From NCBI GenBank assembly GCA_009837285.1, contig VXTU01000081.1, positions 4,024-36,302 of the forward strand: a stretch of 32,279 nucleotides of DNA, read 5' to 3'. The notes beneath the pieces were generated by a model. It saw only the letters and a program-made list of their open reading frames with translations, had not been told where the DNA came from and did no database searches. Shown one piece after another: positions 24,784 to 32,279 of the stretch. This DNA comes from Chloroflexota bacterium (GTDB lineage Bacteria > Chloroflexota > Dehalococcoidia > UBA2979). How positions within the stretch are numbered: the first letter of the stretch is position 1; every line of letters starts with the position of its first letter. A program made the position numbers and the translations under genes.

Positions 24784-25245
24784 TCACGGCCGTCGTAGCG
24801 TCTGGATGGCGCGCACCTCGAAGCCCATGCGCTCCCAGAACGCGAGCGCCGGCGTGTTCAGCGAGAGCACCGAGGCCTCCACAAGGTCCACCCCGTCCGC
24901 ACGCTGCCGCGCCAGCCACGCCTCGACTGCCGCGCGGCCCACGCCCCGGCGGCGAAACGCCGGAGCGACGTAGCACTCGATGACCTCTCCCACGTTGCGG
25001 TGCTCCTCGGGCCAGTCGGGCACGACGCGGGAGATCAGGAAACCAGCACGCTCGCCGTCGGCGACCATCCACTCGATGCGCTGCCCACCGGGGTCGTCTT
25101 CGAACGCGCGAGCGTAGTCCTCCGGCGCCGGCGCCGGATCCCACGGCAGCTCGTACGCGTCGAGCTCGCGCAGGTAGTCGCCCAACATGGCGACGAAGTC
25201 CGCCTGCTCGGAGTCGTGCACGAGCAGGAGCTCGACGGCCGTCAT
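24784..25245 (-). CDS. GNAT-family N-acetyltransferase
   Basis: The 153-residue protein is a GNAT acyltransferase. Motif A with the acetyl-CoA pyrophosphate loop is clear (CYVAPAFRRRGVGRAAVEAW), followed by the motif B helix region LVEASVLSLNTPALAFWERMGFE. The N-terminal half (FVAMLGDYLRELDAYELPWD) is the substrate-facing part. The acceptor is unknown; such proteins acetylate small molecules or protein N-termini. The ATG overlaps the mfd stop by 4 nt (ATGA), which fixes the start; the frame is open further upstream inside mfd, but that is a shadow. It has 28 nt to the amidohydrolase gene. Confidence 0.92.
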   Translation of the reverse strand: MTAVELLLVHDSEQADFVAMLGDYLRELDAYELPWDPAPAPEDYARAFEDDPGGQRIEWMVADGERAGFLISRVVPDWPEEHRNVGEVIECYVAPAFRRRGVGRAAVEAWLARQRADGVDLVEASVLSLNTPALAFWERMGFEVRAIQTLRRP

Positions 25246-28200
25246 ACGCGCCCCCCGGCCGCCGCAGGCTCGCGCACCGCGGCGTCGCTCGGCGGCGAGG
25301 TGGCTAGCAACCGCAGCAACAGCTCGATCGATTGCAGCCAGTCCTCGCCCAGGCGGTCGCGGGTCACCCGCAGCTGGGTCCGGCCCACCTCGATCGCCGG
25401 CGGCAGCGCCGGCAGGCGGCGACGGCTGAACGGGCTGTCGTCGACGGCGCCGATGACCACCACGTCGCCCTCGATGCGGACGGCCGCGACACGCGCCTCG
25501 CCGGCAGCGAGGCGGATCCGCACGAGGCCGAGCAGCTGCTCCAGCGCCGGGGGCGGTGCGCCGAAGCGGTCCTCGATCTCCGCGCGCAGTTCCGCGGCGG
25601 CATCGACCGAGCGCAGCCCCGCGATGCGCTGGTAGAGCGCCACGCGCGCCTCGATGTCCTCCATGTACGGCTCCGGGATGTACGCCGTCACCGGCAGGTC
25701 GACGGAGACCGGGGGCGGCGGTGCCGCCGCCGGCTCGCCGTCGTGCGCGGCGCGCTGTTCTGCGACCGCCTCGGCGAGCATCTGCGTGTACAGGTCGAAG
25801 CCCACAGAGGCGATCTGGCCGCTCTGCTCGGCGCCCAGCAGGTTGCCCGCACCGCGGATCTCGAGGTCGCGCAGCGCCACCTGGAAGCCCGCGCCCAGCT
25901 CGGTCGCCTCGAAGATGGTGGCGAGGCGCTGCTGTTGGACTTCGGTCAGCACGCGGTCGCGCCGGTGCAGCAGGTACGCATGCGCCTGCTGCGCCCCACG
26001 CCCGACGCGCCCCCGGAGCTGGTAGAGCTGCGCCATGCCGAGCAGCTCGGCGCGGTCGATGATGAGCGTGTTCACGTTCGGGATGTCGATGCCCGACTCG
26101 ATGATCGTCGTGCATACCAGCACGTCGGCTTCGCCCGCCGAGAAGCGCTCCATCACACGTCGCAGCACGGCCTTCGGCATCTGCCCGTGGCCGACGATCA
26201 CGCGCGCCTCCGGGGCCAGTGCCCGCACCTGCTCGGCGACGCGGTCGATGGTCTCGACGCGGTTGTGGACGAGGTAGACCTGCCCACCGCGCTCCTGCTC
26301 GTTGAGGATCGCGTCGCGCACCAGCGCGTCGTCCCACTCGGCCACGAACGTCTGCACGGGCAGGCGGTCCTCGGGCGCGGTGTCCATCGGCGACATGTCG
26401 CGGATGCCGGCCAGCGACATGTGCAGCGTGCGAGGGATCGGCGTCGCCGACAGCGTCAGCACGTCGACCTCCAGGCGCATGCGCTTGAGCCGCTCCTTGT
26501 GCGCCACGCCGAAACGCTGCTCCTCGTCGATGACGACGAGGCCGAGGTTCCCGAACTCGATACCGGGCTGGAGCAGCCGGTGCGTGCCGATCACGATGTC
26601 GATCTCGCCCGAGCGCAGCCCGACGCCGACCTCGCGCGCCTCTGCGTCCGTGCGGAACCGCGAGAGCGCCTCGATGCGCACCGGGAACGGCGCGAGGCGC
26701 TCGCGGAAGGTGCGTTCGTGCTGCTGAGCCAGCACGGTCGTGGGGACGAGCACGGCGACCTGGTAGCCGTCCTGGACGGCCTTGAACGCCGCTCGCACGG
26801 CGACCTCGGTCTTCCCGAACCCGACATCGCCGAGGACGATGCGGTCCATCGGCCGCACCGCCTCCATGTCCTCCTTGACGGCGGTGATCGCGACGAGCTG
26901 GTCCTCGGTCTCCTCGTACGGGAACGCTGCCTCCATCTCGCGCTGCCACTCGGTGTCCAGGCCGAACGCGTGGCCGCGCAGCAACTGACGCGCGGCGTAG
27001 AGCCGCAGCAGGTCGGCGGCGACGTCGCCGACGGCCTCGCGCACCCGTGCGCGCGTGCGCGCCCACTCCTGCGTGCCGAGGCGCGTCAGCCGCGGGATAT
27101 GGCCCGAGGAGGCGATGTAACGGGTGACGCGGTCGATCTGCTCGATGGGGACGTAGAGCCGGTCGTCGCCTGCGTAGTTGAGCTGGAGGTAGTCGCGCTG
27201 CTCGTCACCGACGGCGCGACGCACGATGCCCGCGAAGCGCGCGATCCCGTGCTCGGAGTGCACGACGAAGTCGCCGGGCGAGACCTCGGCGAGGAACTGC
27301 GCACGGTGCGATGCCGACTGCCGCAGCGCGCGCCGCTTGCGCACGAAGCCCATCAGCTCGGCGTCGGTCGCGAGCGCGACGCGCCCCTCGGGCGTTTCGA
27401 TCCGCCACCCGCCGGGCAGCGAGCCCTGGACGAGCGACAGCGAGGCGCCCGCGGGCGGCGCGTCGAGGCGTTCGAGCACCGAGGCGTCGAGGCCGGCCTC
27501 GGCCAGCAGCTCACCGAAGCGCTGCGCCTGCTGGGTCAGCACGACGATGCGGTCGCCGCGCGGCACGCTGCGCACCAGCTCGCGGGCGGCGGCCTGGAGG
27601 CGGCCCGCGTAGGCGTCGTGCGGCGCGAACGGGACGCGGAAGCCGTCGCGCTCGCGGCCGGTCGCCCACCGTTCGAGGTCTGCGCGTGGCGCGCGCTGGT
27701 CGAGCTCGCGGATCAGCGCCTGCTCCTCGAGGTGCGGGAGCGGCGCCTCCGGCCCGATATCACCGACGGCGACGAGCTGGTCGCGGCGCTCGGCGGCAAG
27801 CGCATCCTGCTCGGCGGCGGCGGCGTGGACTGCGTCGGGCTCGTCGACGATCACGAGCGCGTTCGGTCCGAGGTGGTCGAGCAGCGTCGCCCGTGCGGCG
27901 AGCGGGCCGTAGCGGGCGGGCGAGGGCAGCTCCCCGCGCCGCAGCGCCGCCAGCTCCTCCGCGGCGAGATCGTCGAGCGCGTGACGTCGCGCGGGCGCGA
28001 GGTGTCCGGCGAGCTCGCTCAGCGCCTCGCGGCTTGGGAACCACTCGCTCGCCGGGCCGATGTGCACGTCCTCGACCATCTCGACGGTGCGCTGCGTCTC
28101 CGCGTCGAACCGCCGGATCGACTCGACCTCGTCGCCGAACAGTTCGATGCGCACCGGCGTCGGCTCCGTCGGCGGGAAGACATCGACGAGGCCGCCGCGG

Positions 28201-28637
28201 CGGGCGGCCTGTCCGGGCTGCTCGACGAGCGGGCCGACGTCGTACCCTGCTGCGACGAGGCGCGCGGCGAGCACCTCGATGGTGACGCGGTCGCCGACGG
28301 CGACGCGGGCAGGCCCGGCGCCCAGGTCGGCGGGCCGCGCGGTGGGGCCTGTCACGGCGGCCGTGGAGGCGACGATGAGTGGCGGCGGGCCACCGCTCCC
28401 GCGCGCAAGGTGCGCGAGCACCTCGAGCCGACCGCGGGTCACGTCCGTCGGTGGGTCCTCGCGCGCGTAGGGGAGGCCGGTGCGCGCCGGGAACGGGACG
28501 GCCGCATCGCCGGCCCACGCCCGCAGCGCGTCGAGCGCCGCGTCCGCGTCCGTCTCGCGAGGCACGATGAGCAGCGTGGGCGTGCGCAGCCGGCGCCACA
28601 GCCAGGCGGCGACGGTCGTCTTTGCGGCGTCGAGCAC
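25242..28637 (-). CDS. mfd: Transcription-repair coupling factor Mfd
   Basis: Mfd removes RNA polymerase stalled at DNA lesions and recruits UvrA. From this GTG the protein is 1131 residues: a UvrB-like N-terminal part (LLIVPRETDADAALDAL), the CarD-like polymerase-interaction domain (about 480-550: DFVVHSEHGIARFAGI, LYVPIEQIDRVTRY), a helicase core with Walker A GDVGFGKTE (about 600), DEEQ box (about 702), SATPIPRTLHMSL and the second RecA domain (ESGIDIPNVNTLIID, QLRGRVGR), and the C-terminal TRCF domain (AYIPEPYMEDIEARVALYQR). The frame stays open and Mfd-like (PLLGSL, ATIGVLDAAK) for about 38 codons upstream without ATG, GTG or TTG. A CTG at 28733 behind GAGGAG would give 1163 residues, the usual length. 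Confidence 0.96.
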   Translation of the reverse strand: MLDAAKTTVAAWLWRRLRTPTLLIVPRETDADAALDALRAWAGDAAVPFPARTGLPYAREDPPTDVTRGRLEVLAHLARGSGGPPPLIVASTAAVTGPTARPADLGAGPARVAVGDRVTIEVLAARLVAAGYDVGPLVEQPGQAARRGGLVDVFPPTEPTPVRIELFGDEVESIRRFDAETQRTVEMVEDVHIGPASEWFPSREALSELAGHLAPARRHALDDLAAEELAALRRGELPSPARYGPLAARATLLDHLGPNALVIVDEPDAVHAAAAEQDALAAERRDQLVAVGDIGPEAPLPHLEEQALIRELDQRAPRADLERWATGRERDGFRVPFAPHDAYAGRLQAAARELVRSVPRGDRIVVLTQQAQRFGELLAEAGLDASVLERLDAPPAGASLSLVQGSLPGGWRIETPEGRVALATDAELMGFVRKRRALRQSASHRAQFLAEVSPGDFVVHSEHGIARFAGIVRRAVGDEQRDYLQLNYAGDDRLYVPIEQIDRVTRYIASSGHIPRLTRLGTQEWARTRARVREAVGDVAADLLRLYAARQLLRGHAFGLDTEWQREMEAAFPYEETEDQLVAITAVKEDMEAVRPMDRIVLGDVGFGKTEVAVRAAFKAVQDGYQVAVLVPTTVLAQQHERTFRERLAPFPVRIEALSRFRTDAEAREVGVGLRSGEIDIVIGTHRLLQPGIEFGNLGLVVIDEEQRFGVAHKERLKRMRLEVDVLTLSATPIPRTLHMSLAGIRDMSPMDTAPEDRLPVQTFVAEWDDALVRDAILNEQERGGQVYLVHNRVETIDRVAEQVRALAPEARVIVGHGQMPKAVLRRVMERFSAGEADVLVCTTIIESGIDIPNVNTLIIDRAELLGMAQLYQLRGRVGRGAQQAHAYLLHRRDRVLTEVQQQRLATIFEATELGAGFQVALRDLEIRGAGNLLGAEQSGQIASVGFDLYTQMLAEAVAEQRAAHDGEPAAAPPPPVSVDLPVTAYIPEPYMEDIEARVALYQRIAGLRSVDAAAELRAEIEDRFGAPPPALEQLLGLVRIRLAAGEARVAAVRIEGDVVVIGAVDDSPFSRRRLPALPPAIEVGRTQLRVTRDRLGEDWLQSIELLLRLLATSPPSDAAVREPAAAGGRV

Positions 28638-28811
28638 GCCGATGGTGGCGCGCCCGCCCGCTCCGAGGGGGGCCGCCGACGCCGCAAGGGGCTCGACACG
28701 GTCGAGGCTGCCGAGAAGGGGGGCGAGCTGCAGAGGCTCCTCGCTTCGTTGTCACGTCGAGGGGGACGCCGAAACAGGGGCGCTCCCCGCGGGAGTCCCC
28801 TTCGGACGCGA

Positions 28812-28850
28812 CCCTTCGCCACTCCAGTGTAGCGCCGCGCCCGCGAAGGG
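28812..28850. repeat. Inverted repeat between pth and mfd
   Basis: CCCTTCGC (28812-28819) and GCGAAGGG (28843-28850) form an 8-bp inverted repeat around 23 nt. On the minus strand TACACT (28826-28831), a candidate -10 for mfd, lies inside the loop. It could be an operator pair or a weak pth terminator. Confidence 0.35.
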
Positions 28851-28900
28851 CGAGGCCTCATGAAGGCTCGCCTGCGTCGTGATCGGGTCTGGGCCGGGGG

Positions 28901-29641
28901 CTACTCGCGACGGTTGAGCCGGTTCATCGCCGCCTCGACGCCCTCGCTCACCGCGAACTCGATCGCGTCGGCTACGTCGCGGATCGCGGCATCGAGGGCG
29001 GCCCGTTCCTCGGGGCGGGGGCGGGACAGCACCCAGTCGGCCACGCGGTCCGGGTCGCGCACGGGGCGGCCGCGGCTGTGCTCCTCGTCCGGGTCGTCGG
29101 GGTCCGGGTCGTACGGGCGGTCGATGCCTATGCGGATGCGCGGGAAGTCGCCGCCACCGAGCGCGTCGAGGATCGAGCGCATGCCGTTGTTGCCGCCGTG
29201 CCCCCCGTGCGGCCGCATGCGCACGCGCGCTACGTCCATGTCGATGTCGTCGTGGATCACGAGGAGCTGATCGCGCCGCAGGCTGAGCCGCCGCAGCTCC
29301 GAGGCGACCGCCGGGCCGCTCTCGTTGTACCAGCTGCGCGGCGCGGCCAAGTGCAGCGCGCGGCTGCCGACCTCCACCGTCGCGCGCCACACGCGCGTGT
29401 CGCGCGCGAGCTCGGCGCCGTGGCGCTCGGCGAGGCGCTGGATGGTCCACATCCCGACGTTGTGGCGCGTGCCCTGGTACTCAGGCCCAGGGTTGCCGAG
29501 GCCGACGATGAGCCGCGGCCGCGGGGCCTCGCCGGGCTCGTCGGCGACGTCGTCGGGCGCCTCTTCGTCGCGCTCGGCGCGCGTCGTGCCGAGGCGATCA
29601 CGGAAGGCGGCGAAGCGGCGTCGCAGGCCCATCGCCCCCAT
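28901..29641 (-). CDS. pth: Peptidyl-tRNA hydrolase
   Basis: Pth hydrolyses the ester bond of peptidyl-tRNA released from stalled ribosomes, recycling tRNA. The core begins about residue 43 with LIVGLGNPGPEYQGTRHNVG (catalytic His in TRHNVG), then PRSWYNESGPAV with the conserved Asn, LLVIHDDIDM with the Asp, and GGHGGNNGMRSILDALGG. In E. coli the last motif reads GGHNG; here Asn replaces that His. The 246-residue length exceeds the usual 185-200 because of a charged N-terminal extension (DEEAPDDVADEPGEAP) and an acidic insert near EEHSRGRP. Two ATGs (29641 and 29632) are possible; neither has a strong Shine-Dalgarno site. It lies upstream of mfd on the same strand. Confidence 0.94.
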   Translation of the reverse strand: MGAMGLRRRFAAFRDRLGTTRAERDEEAPDDVADEPGEAPRPRLIVGLGNPGPEYQGTRHNVGMWTIQRLAERHGAELARDTRVWRATVEVGSRALHLAAPRSWYNESGPAVASELRRLSLRRDQLLVIHDDIDMDVARVRMRPHGGHGGNNGMRSILDALGGGDFPRIRIGIDRPYDPDPDDPDEEHSRGRPVRDPDRVADWVLSRPRPEERAALDAAIRDVADAIEFAVSEGVEAAMNRLNRRE

Positions 29642-29743
29642 CGTCCGGCGCGGTGCGTCCCCGCGCAACGCGGGCTCGGTGACGGCGCTTCTGGAGCCCC
29701 ATGTTAGGCCCGTCACGCTGCCGCGCGTTCCGTCAACGTGCTG

Positions 29744-29749
29744 TATGAT
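29744..29749 (+). promoter_or_regulatory. Candidate -10 element (TATGAT) of the acyl-CoA synthetase operon
   Basis: TATGAT differs from consensus at one position and lies 48 nt before the ATG at 29798. No clear -35 is seen. Confidence 0.45.
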
Positions 29750-29797
29750 CCGCGCGCCTCGCGACCGGCGAGGCGGGAACGAGGAGACACCTCCAAC

Positions 29798-30499
29798 ATG
29801 AGCGACGGTAACGGGCCCATTGCGGCCGCGCGTGCCGACGGACGCACGCTGCTGACCGAGGTCGAGTCCAAGCAACTGCTGCACGACGCCGGAATCAACG
29901 TCACCCAAGCGCGCCTCGCGACGAGCGCCGACGACGCCGTGGCCGCCGCCGACGACATCGGCTACCCCGCGGTCCTCAAGGTGGTCTCCGGCGACATCGC
30001 CCACAAGTCCGATGTCGGCGGCGTCGAGCTCAACCTCGGCGACGGCGACTCCGTCCGCGCGGCGTACGACCGCATGATGTCGGCCGTTGCCGAGAACGCC
30101 CCCGGATCAAGCGTCGACGGCGTCTCGGTGCAGCAGATGGCCGCCCAGGGCACCGAGGTCATCATCGGCACCACCACCGACCCGCAGTTCGGCCCCGTCC
30201 TCGCCTTCGGCCTCGGCGGCATCATGGTCGAGGTCCTGCGCGACGTGGCGTTCCGCATCGTCCCGCTCGAAGCTCGCGATGCGCGCCAGGTCGTGCGCGA
30301 GATTCGCGGCTACCCGGTGCTCGAGGGCGTGCGCGGCCAGCCCGGCGCCGACCTCGACGCGCTGGAGGCGATGATCCTCCAGGTCTCCGAGTTCGCGAAC
30401 GACCACCCCGAGGTCGCCGAGCTCGACCTCAACCCCGTCTTCGCCTACCCGGATGGCGCCATCGCGGTCGACGCGCGCGTCGTGCTGGCGGAGGAGTAG
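29798..30499 (+). CDS. ADP-forming acyl-CoA synthetase, ATP-grasp (beta) subunit
   Basis: The 233-residue protein is an ATP-grasp domain of the succinyl-CoA synthetase-like superfamily, as in the beta subunit of ADP-forming acetyl-CoA synthetases (usual length about 230). Visible motifs: LLTEVESKQLLHDAGI, AVLKVVSGDIAHKSDVGGV (nucleotide-binding strand and Lys), VQQMAAQGTEVIIGTTTDPQFGP-type segment, FGLGGIMVEVLRDVAFRIVPL, and LDLNPVFAYPDGA near the end. It would work with the next gene product to interconvert acyl-CoA plus ADP and phosphate with free acid, CoA and ATP. The ATG at 29798 is chosen over an upstream in-frame one because GAGGAG lies 11 nt before it and the family alignment begins there. 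Acyl specificity is unknown. Confidence 0.92.
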   Translation: MSDGNGPIAAARADGRTLLTEVESKQLLHDAGINVTQARLATSADDAVAAADDIGYPAVLKVVSGDIAHKSDVGGVELNLGDGDSVRAAYDRMMSAVAENAPGSSVDGVSVQQMAAQGTEVIIGTTTDPQFGPVLAFGLGGIMVEVLRDVAFRIVPLEARDARQVVREIRGYPVLEGVRGQPGADLDALEAMILQVSEFANDHPEVAELDLNPVFAYPDGAIAVDARVVLAEE

Positions 30500-30503
30500 C
30501 GTC

Positions 30504-31934
30504 GTGGCTGTCGACCGCGACCGGCTGCACCGCACGCTGACCCCTCGCTCCGTCGCCGTGGTGGGCGCGAAGGGCCCCGACTTCGGGTGGCTGGAGAACA
30601 ACCGCGACTTCGTCGGCCCGCTCTACTCGGTGCAGCTCGACCCGAACGAGATCACCGAGATCGAGAAGCGTGGCTTCACCAACTACCTCAAGCTCGAGGA
30701 GGTCCCCGAGGACATCGACCTCGTGATCTGCGCGGTGCCACGGCCGATCGTGCCGTTCATCGTGTCCGACTCGATCAAGAAGAACGTCGGCGGTATGGCG
30801 ATCTTCTCGGCCGGCTTCGCCGAGACCGGCGAGGAAGAGGCGACTGAGCTCCAGGACCGCATCGTCCAGCTCGCCAACGACGCGGGCATGCCGATTGTCG
30901 GGCCCAACTGCATGGGCGTGTACAACCGCCGCCAGGGCGTGAAGTTCAGCGACGGCGTCGACCACGGCGACGGCGGCACCGTCTCCATCATGGGCCAGAG
31001 CGGCACGCACACCATCGGCGCGACGACGATGGCGCAGCGCGTCGGCATCCCGGTGAGCCGCGGCATCTCCTTCGGCAACGCCGTGGTCGTCAACGAGGCC
31101 GACTACATCGAGTACCTGCGCGACGACCCCGACACCCAGGTCATCGGCGTCTACCTCGAGGGCCTCAAGGACGGGCGGCGCTTCTTCGAGGCGCTGCGCT
31201 CGACCACACCCAAGAAGCCCGTCGTGATCTGGAAGGGCGGCCAGACCGCCGCCGGCCAGCGCGCGACGCGCTCGCACACCGCCTCGCTGGCGACGCCCAT
31301 GGCGACGTGGAACGCGCTGCTGGCGCAGACCGGCGCCATCCCGGCGAACTCCGTCGACGAGCTGGTCGACGTGCTCCAGGTGCTCGTCCACACGACTCCC
31401 CCGCGGGGCCGCAGGCTCGCGCTGATGGCGATGACCGGCGGACAGTCGGTCGCGATCTCCGACGCCGTCGGCCGGCAGGGCCTCGAGGTGCCCGAGCTGG
31501 CGGACAAGACCTACGAGACCATCGGCGAGTTCTTCAACGTGATCGGCGGCTCGTTCCGTAACCCGTTCGACATGGCGAACACGATCGGCATGGCGGGCGA
31601 CTCGGCGAACCTCGCACGCATCATGAACGCGGTCAGCGAGGACCCGAACATCGACGCAATGGTGTTCGAGGTAGCCGCGGGGTTCTTCTCGCGGATGTGG
31701 CGAGACGAACCGGAGCGCCTCGATGAGATGCTCGATACCCTCGACGGGTTCCGCGAGCGGACGGGCCTGCCGATCGTGACGGTGATGCACGCCGGAGCGA
31801 TCGACGACGAGGTGATACCGATCCGCGACCAGGTGGTCGCACGCGGCTTCGCCGTCTTCCCGAGCTTCGACCGCGCGGCGCTCGCGCTGTCGCGGGTGAT
31901 CAACTACTACGAGTGGGTCGACGAGGCCGGGTAG
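30504..31934 (+). CDS. ADP-forming acyl-CoA synthetase, CoA-binding (alpha) subunit
   Basis: The 476-residue protein has the CoA-binding Rossmann domain (LTPRSVAVVGAKGPDFG), two succinyl-CoA-ligase-like domains (MPIVGPNCMGVYN; VSIMGQSGTHTIGA; GISFGNAVVVNEADYIEYL) and the phosphohistidine segment RSHTASLA, with His258 at the place of the phosphorylated His of archaeal acetyl-CoA synthetase alpha subunits. The GTG at 30504 is preceded by GGAGG and lies 4 nt after the stop of the beta-subunit gene, so the two are co-translated. The order beta-alpha and the separate chains contrast with fused versions. Substrate could be acetyl-CoA or another acyl-CoA; growth on organic or amino acids is a likely setting, by inference. 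Confidence 0.93.
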   Translation: MAVDRDRLHRTLTPRSVAVVGAKGPDFGWLENNRDFVGPLYSVQLDPNEITEIEKRGFTNYLKLEEVPEDIDLVICAVPRPIVPFIVSDSIKKNVGGMAIFSAGFAETGEEEATELQDRIVQLANDAGMPIVGPNCMGVYNRRQGVKFSDGVDHGDGGTVSIMGQSGTHTIGATTMAQRVGIPVSRGISFGNAVVVNEADYIEYLRDDPDTQVIGVYLEGLKDGRRFFEALRSTTPKKPVVIWKGGQTAAGQRATRSHTASLATPMATWNALLAQTGAIPANSVDELVDVLQVLVHTTPPRGRRLALMAMTGGQSVAISDAVGRQGLEVPELADKTYETIGEFFNVIGGSFRNPFDMANTIGMAGDSANLARIMNAVSEDPNIDAMVFEVAAGFFSRMWRDEPERLDEMLDTLDGFRERTGLPIVTVMHAGAIDDEVIPIRDQVVARGFAVFPSFDRAALALSRVINYYEWVDEAG

Positions 31935-31963
31935 GCCAAGCCTCGAACACCTCGCGAGACACG

Positions 31964-31988
31964 GAAGCCCCCGCTCCGGCGGGGCTTC
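31964..31988 (+). terminator. Terminator of the acyl-CoA synthetase operon
   Basis: GAAGCCCCCGC (31964-31974) pairs with GCGGGGCTTC (31979-31988), with one bulged C, 29 nt after the stop. It lacks a T tract, like other terminators in this window. Confidence 0.75.
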
Positions 31989-32047
31989 TGATTGTGCTAC
32001 CAACCGGCAGTCACTCGCTCCCGGAACTGTGTACGCGCTTTACGCTA

Positions 32048-32070
32048 ACGATGTTGGCAACTAGCATCGT
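32048..32070. repeat. Inverted repeat before the helix-turn-helix gene
   Basis: ACGATG (32048-32053) and CATCGT (32065-32070) form a 6-bp inverted repeat with an 11-nt spacer, 41 nt before the GTG of the DNA-binding protein gene. It might be an autoregulatory site; evidence is only its position. Confidence 0.25.
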
Positions 32071-32110
32071 CTACGCACGTGAGCAGTTTCCGCGCCGACA
32101 GGAGTGATCC

Positions 32111-32279
32111 GTGCCAGACTCCCCCTTTGACGACTACCTCGACCTCGTGGAAGCCGCAGGCGAACTCGGGATCCACCCCCAGAGCCTGCGACGTCTCATC
32201 AAGCAGAAGCGCGTCCCCGCCGTCCTCTTCGCCGGCAAGTACCTGATCGAGCGCGACAAGCTCGAGATGTTCAAGGCCA
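32111..32279 (+). CDS. Excisionase-like helix-turn-helix protein, partial (right edge)
   Basis: The frame starts at a GTG with AGGAG (32100-32104) 6 nt upstream and is open to the window edge (56 codons). The sequence YLDLVEAAGELGIHPQSLRR followed by LIKQKRVPAVLFAGKYLIER and DKLEMFKA is the pattern of MerR/excisionase-type DNA-binding domains (HTH_17): helix, turn, recognition helix with LRRLI, then a beta wing around KYLI. It may be a free-standing regulator or the N-terminal domain of a longer protein. The gene follows the terminator of the preceding operon, so it has its own promoter, which I could not place. Confidence 0.8.
   Translation, partial: MPDSPFDDYLDLVEAAGELGIHPQSLRRLIKQKRVPAVLFAGKYLIERDKLEMFKA

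Noticed and set aside
25332-28832. A 1166-codon open frame antisense to mfd
   Set aside because: It lies wholly opposite a well-supported mfd gene, is rich in Arg/His/Asp/Val as expected of a GC-rich antisense shadow, and shows no domain.

Overview
The window is dense, very GC-rich bacterial DNA with short gaps, GTG starts and many operon junctions that overlap by 4 nt. The mix of genes (Tat-exported lipoprotein substrate-binding proteins with Asp/Thr-rich tethers, secreted NHL-propeller proteins, holB-ricT, mfd, moaC, tsaD, pth) best fits a Chloroflexota genome, probably Dehalococcoidia-like. That placement is inference from protein style and gene content; there is no rRNA or other phylogenetic marker here. 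The window looks like ordinary chromosome: no prophage, insertion sequence or CRISPR array is visible.

Left part (1-7391). Two tandem minus-strand genes encode secreted NHL beta-propeller proteins that share an N-terminal domain; the second runs off the left edge. Divergent from them is moaC. Then come a small unknown acidic protein, a divergently transcribed membrane protein with a degenerate PP2C-like domain inside and a beta-propeller outside, and tsaD.

Middle (7401-14711). On the minus strand lie an M16 peptidase followed by a small unknown protein, a metallo-beta-lactamase-fold hydrolase, and a MutY-like DNA glycosylase that lacks the usual catalytic glutamate. Divergent from the last is a plus-strand operon lysA-holB-ricT (lysine synthesis, replication clamp loader, PSP1/RicT protein).

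Centre right (14721-22862). A flavin-dependent halogenase-like enzyme is on the minus strand. It is followed by the most striking segment: three tandem, closely related family-5 substrate-binding lipoproteins. Each has its own similar promoter (TTGTnn, 17-19 nt, TAGGCT), its own Shine-Dalgarno site and its own near-identical terminator hairpin, and no permease or ATPase lies nearby. A tRNA-Pro(GGG) follows on the opposite strand.

Right part (22945-32279). A minus-strand set reads mfd, GNAT acetyltransferase, amidohydrolase, integral membrane protein, with 4-nt overlaps at two junctions; pth lies upstream. Divergent from pth is a two-gene operon for an ADP-forming acyl-CoA synthetase (ATP-grasp subunit, then CoA-binding subunit), closed by a terminator. 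The right edge holds the start of an excisionase-like helix-turn-helix protein.

No clearly new multi-gene system is evident. The most interesting points are the self-contained triplicated transporter-receptor units, the glycosylase with altered active site, the pseudo-phosphatase/propeller membrane protein, the paired double-propeller secreted proteins and the halogenase-like enzyme.
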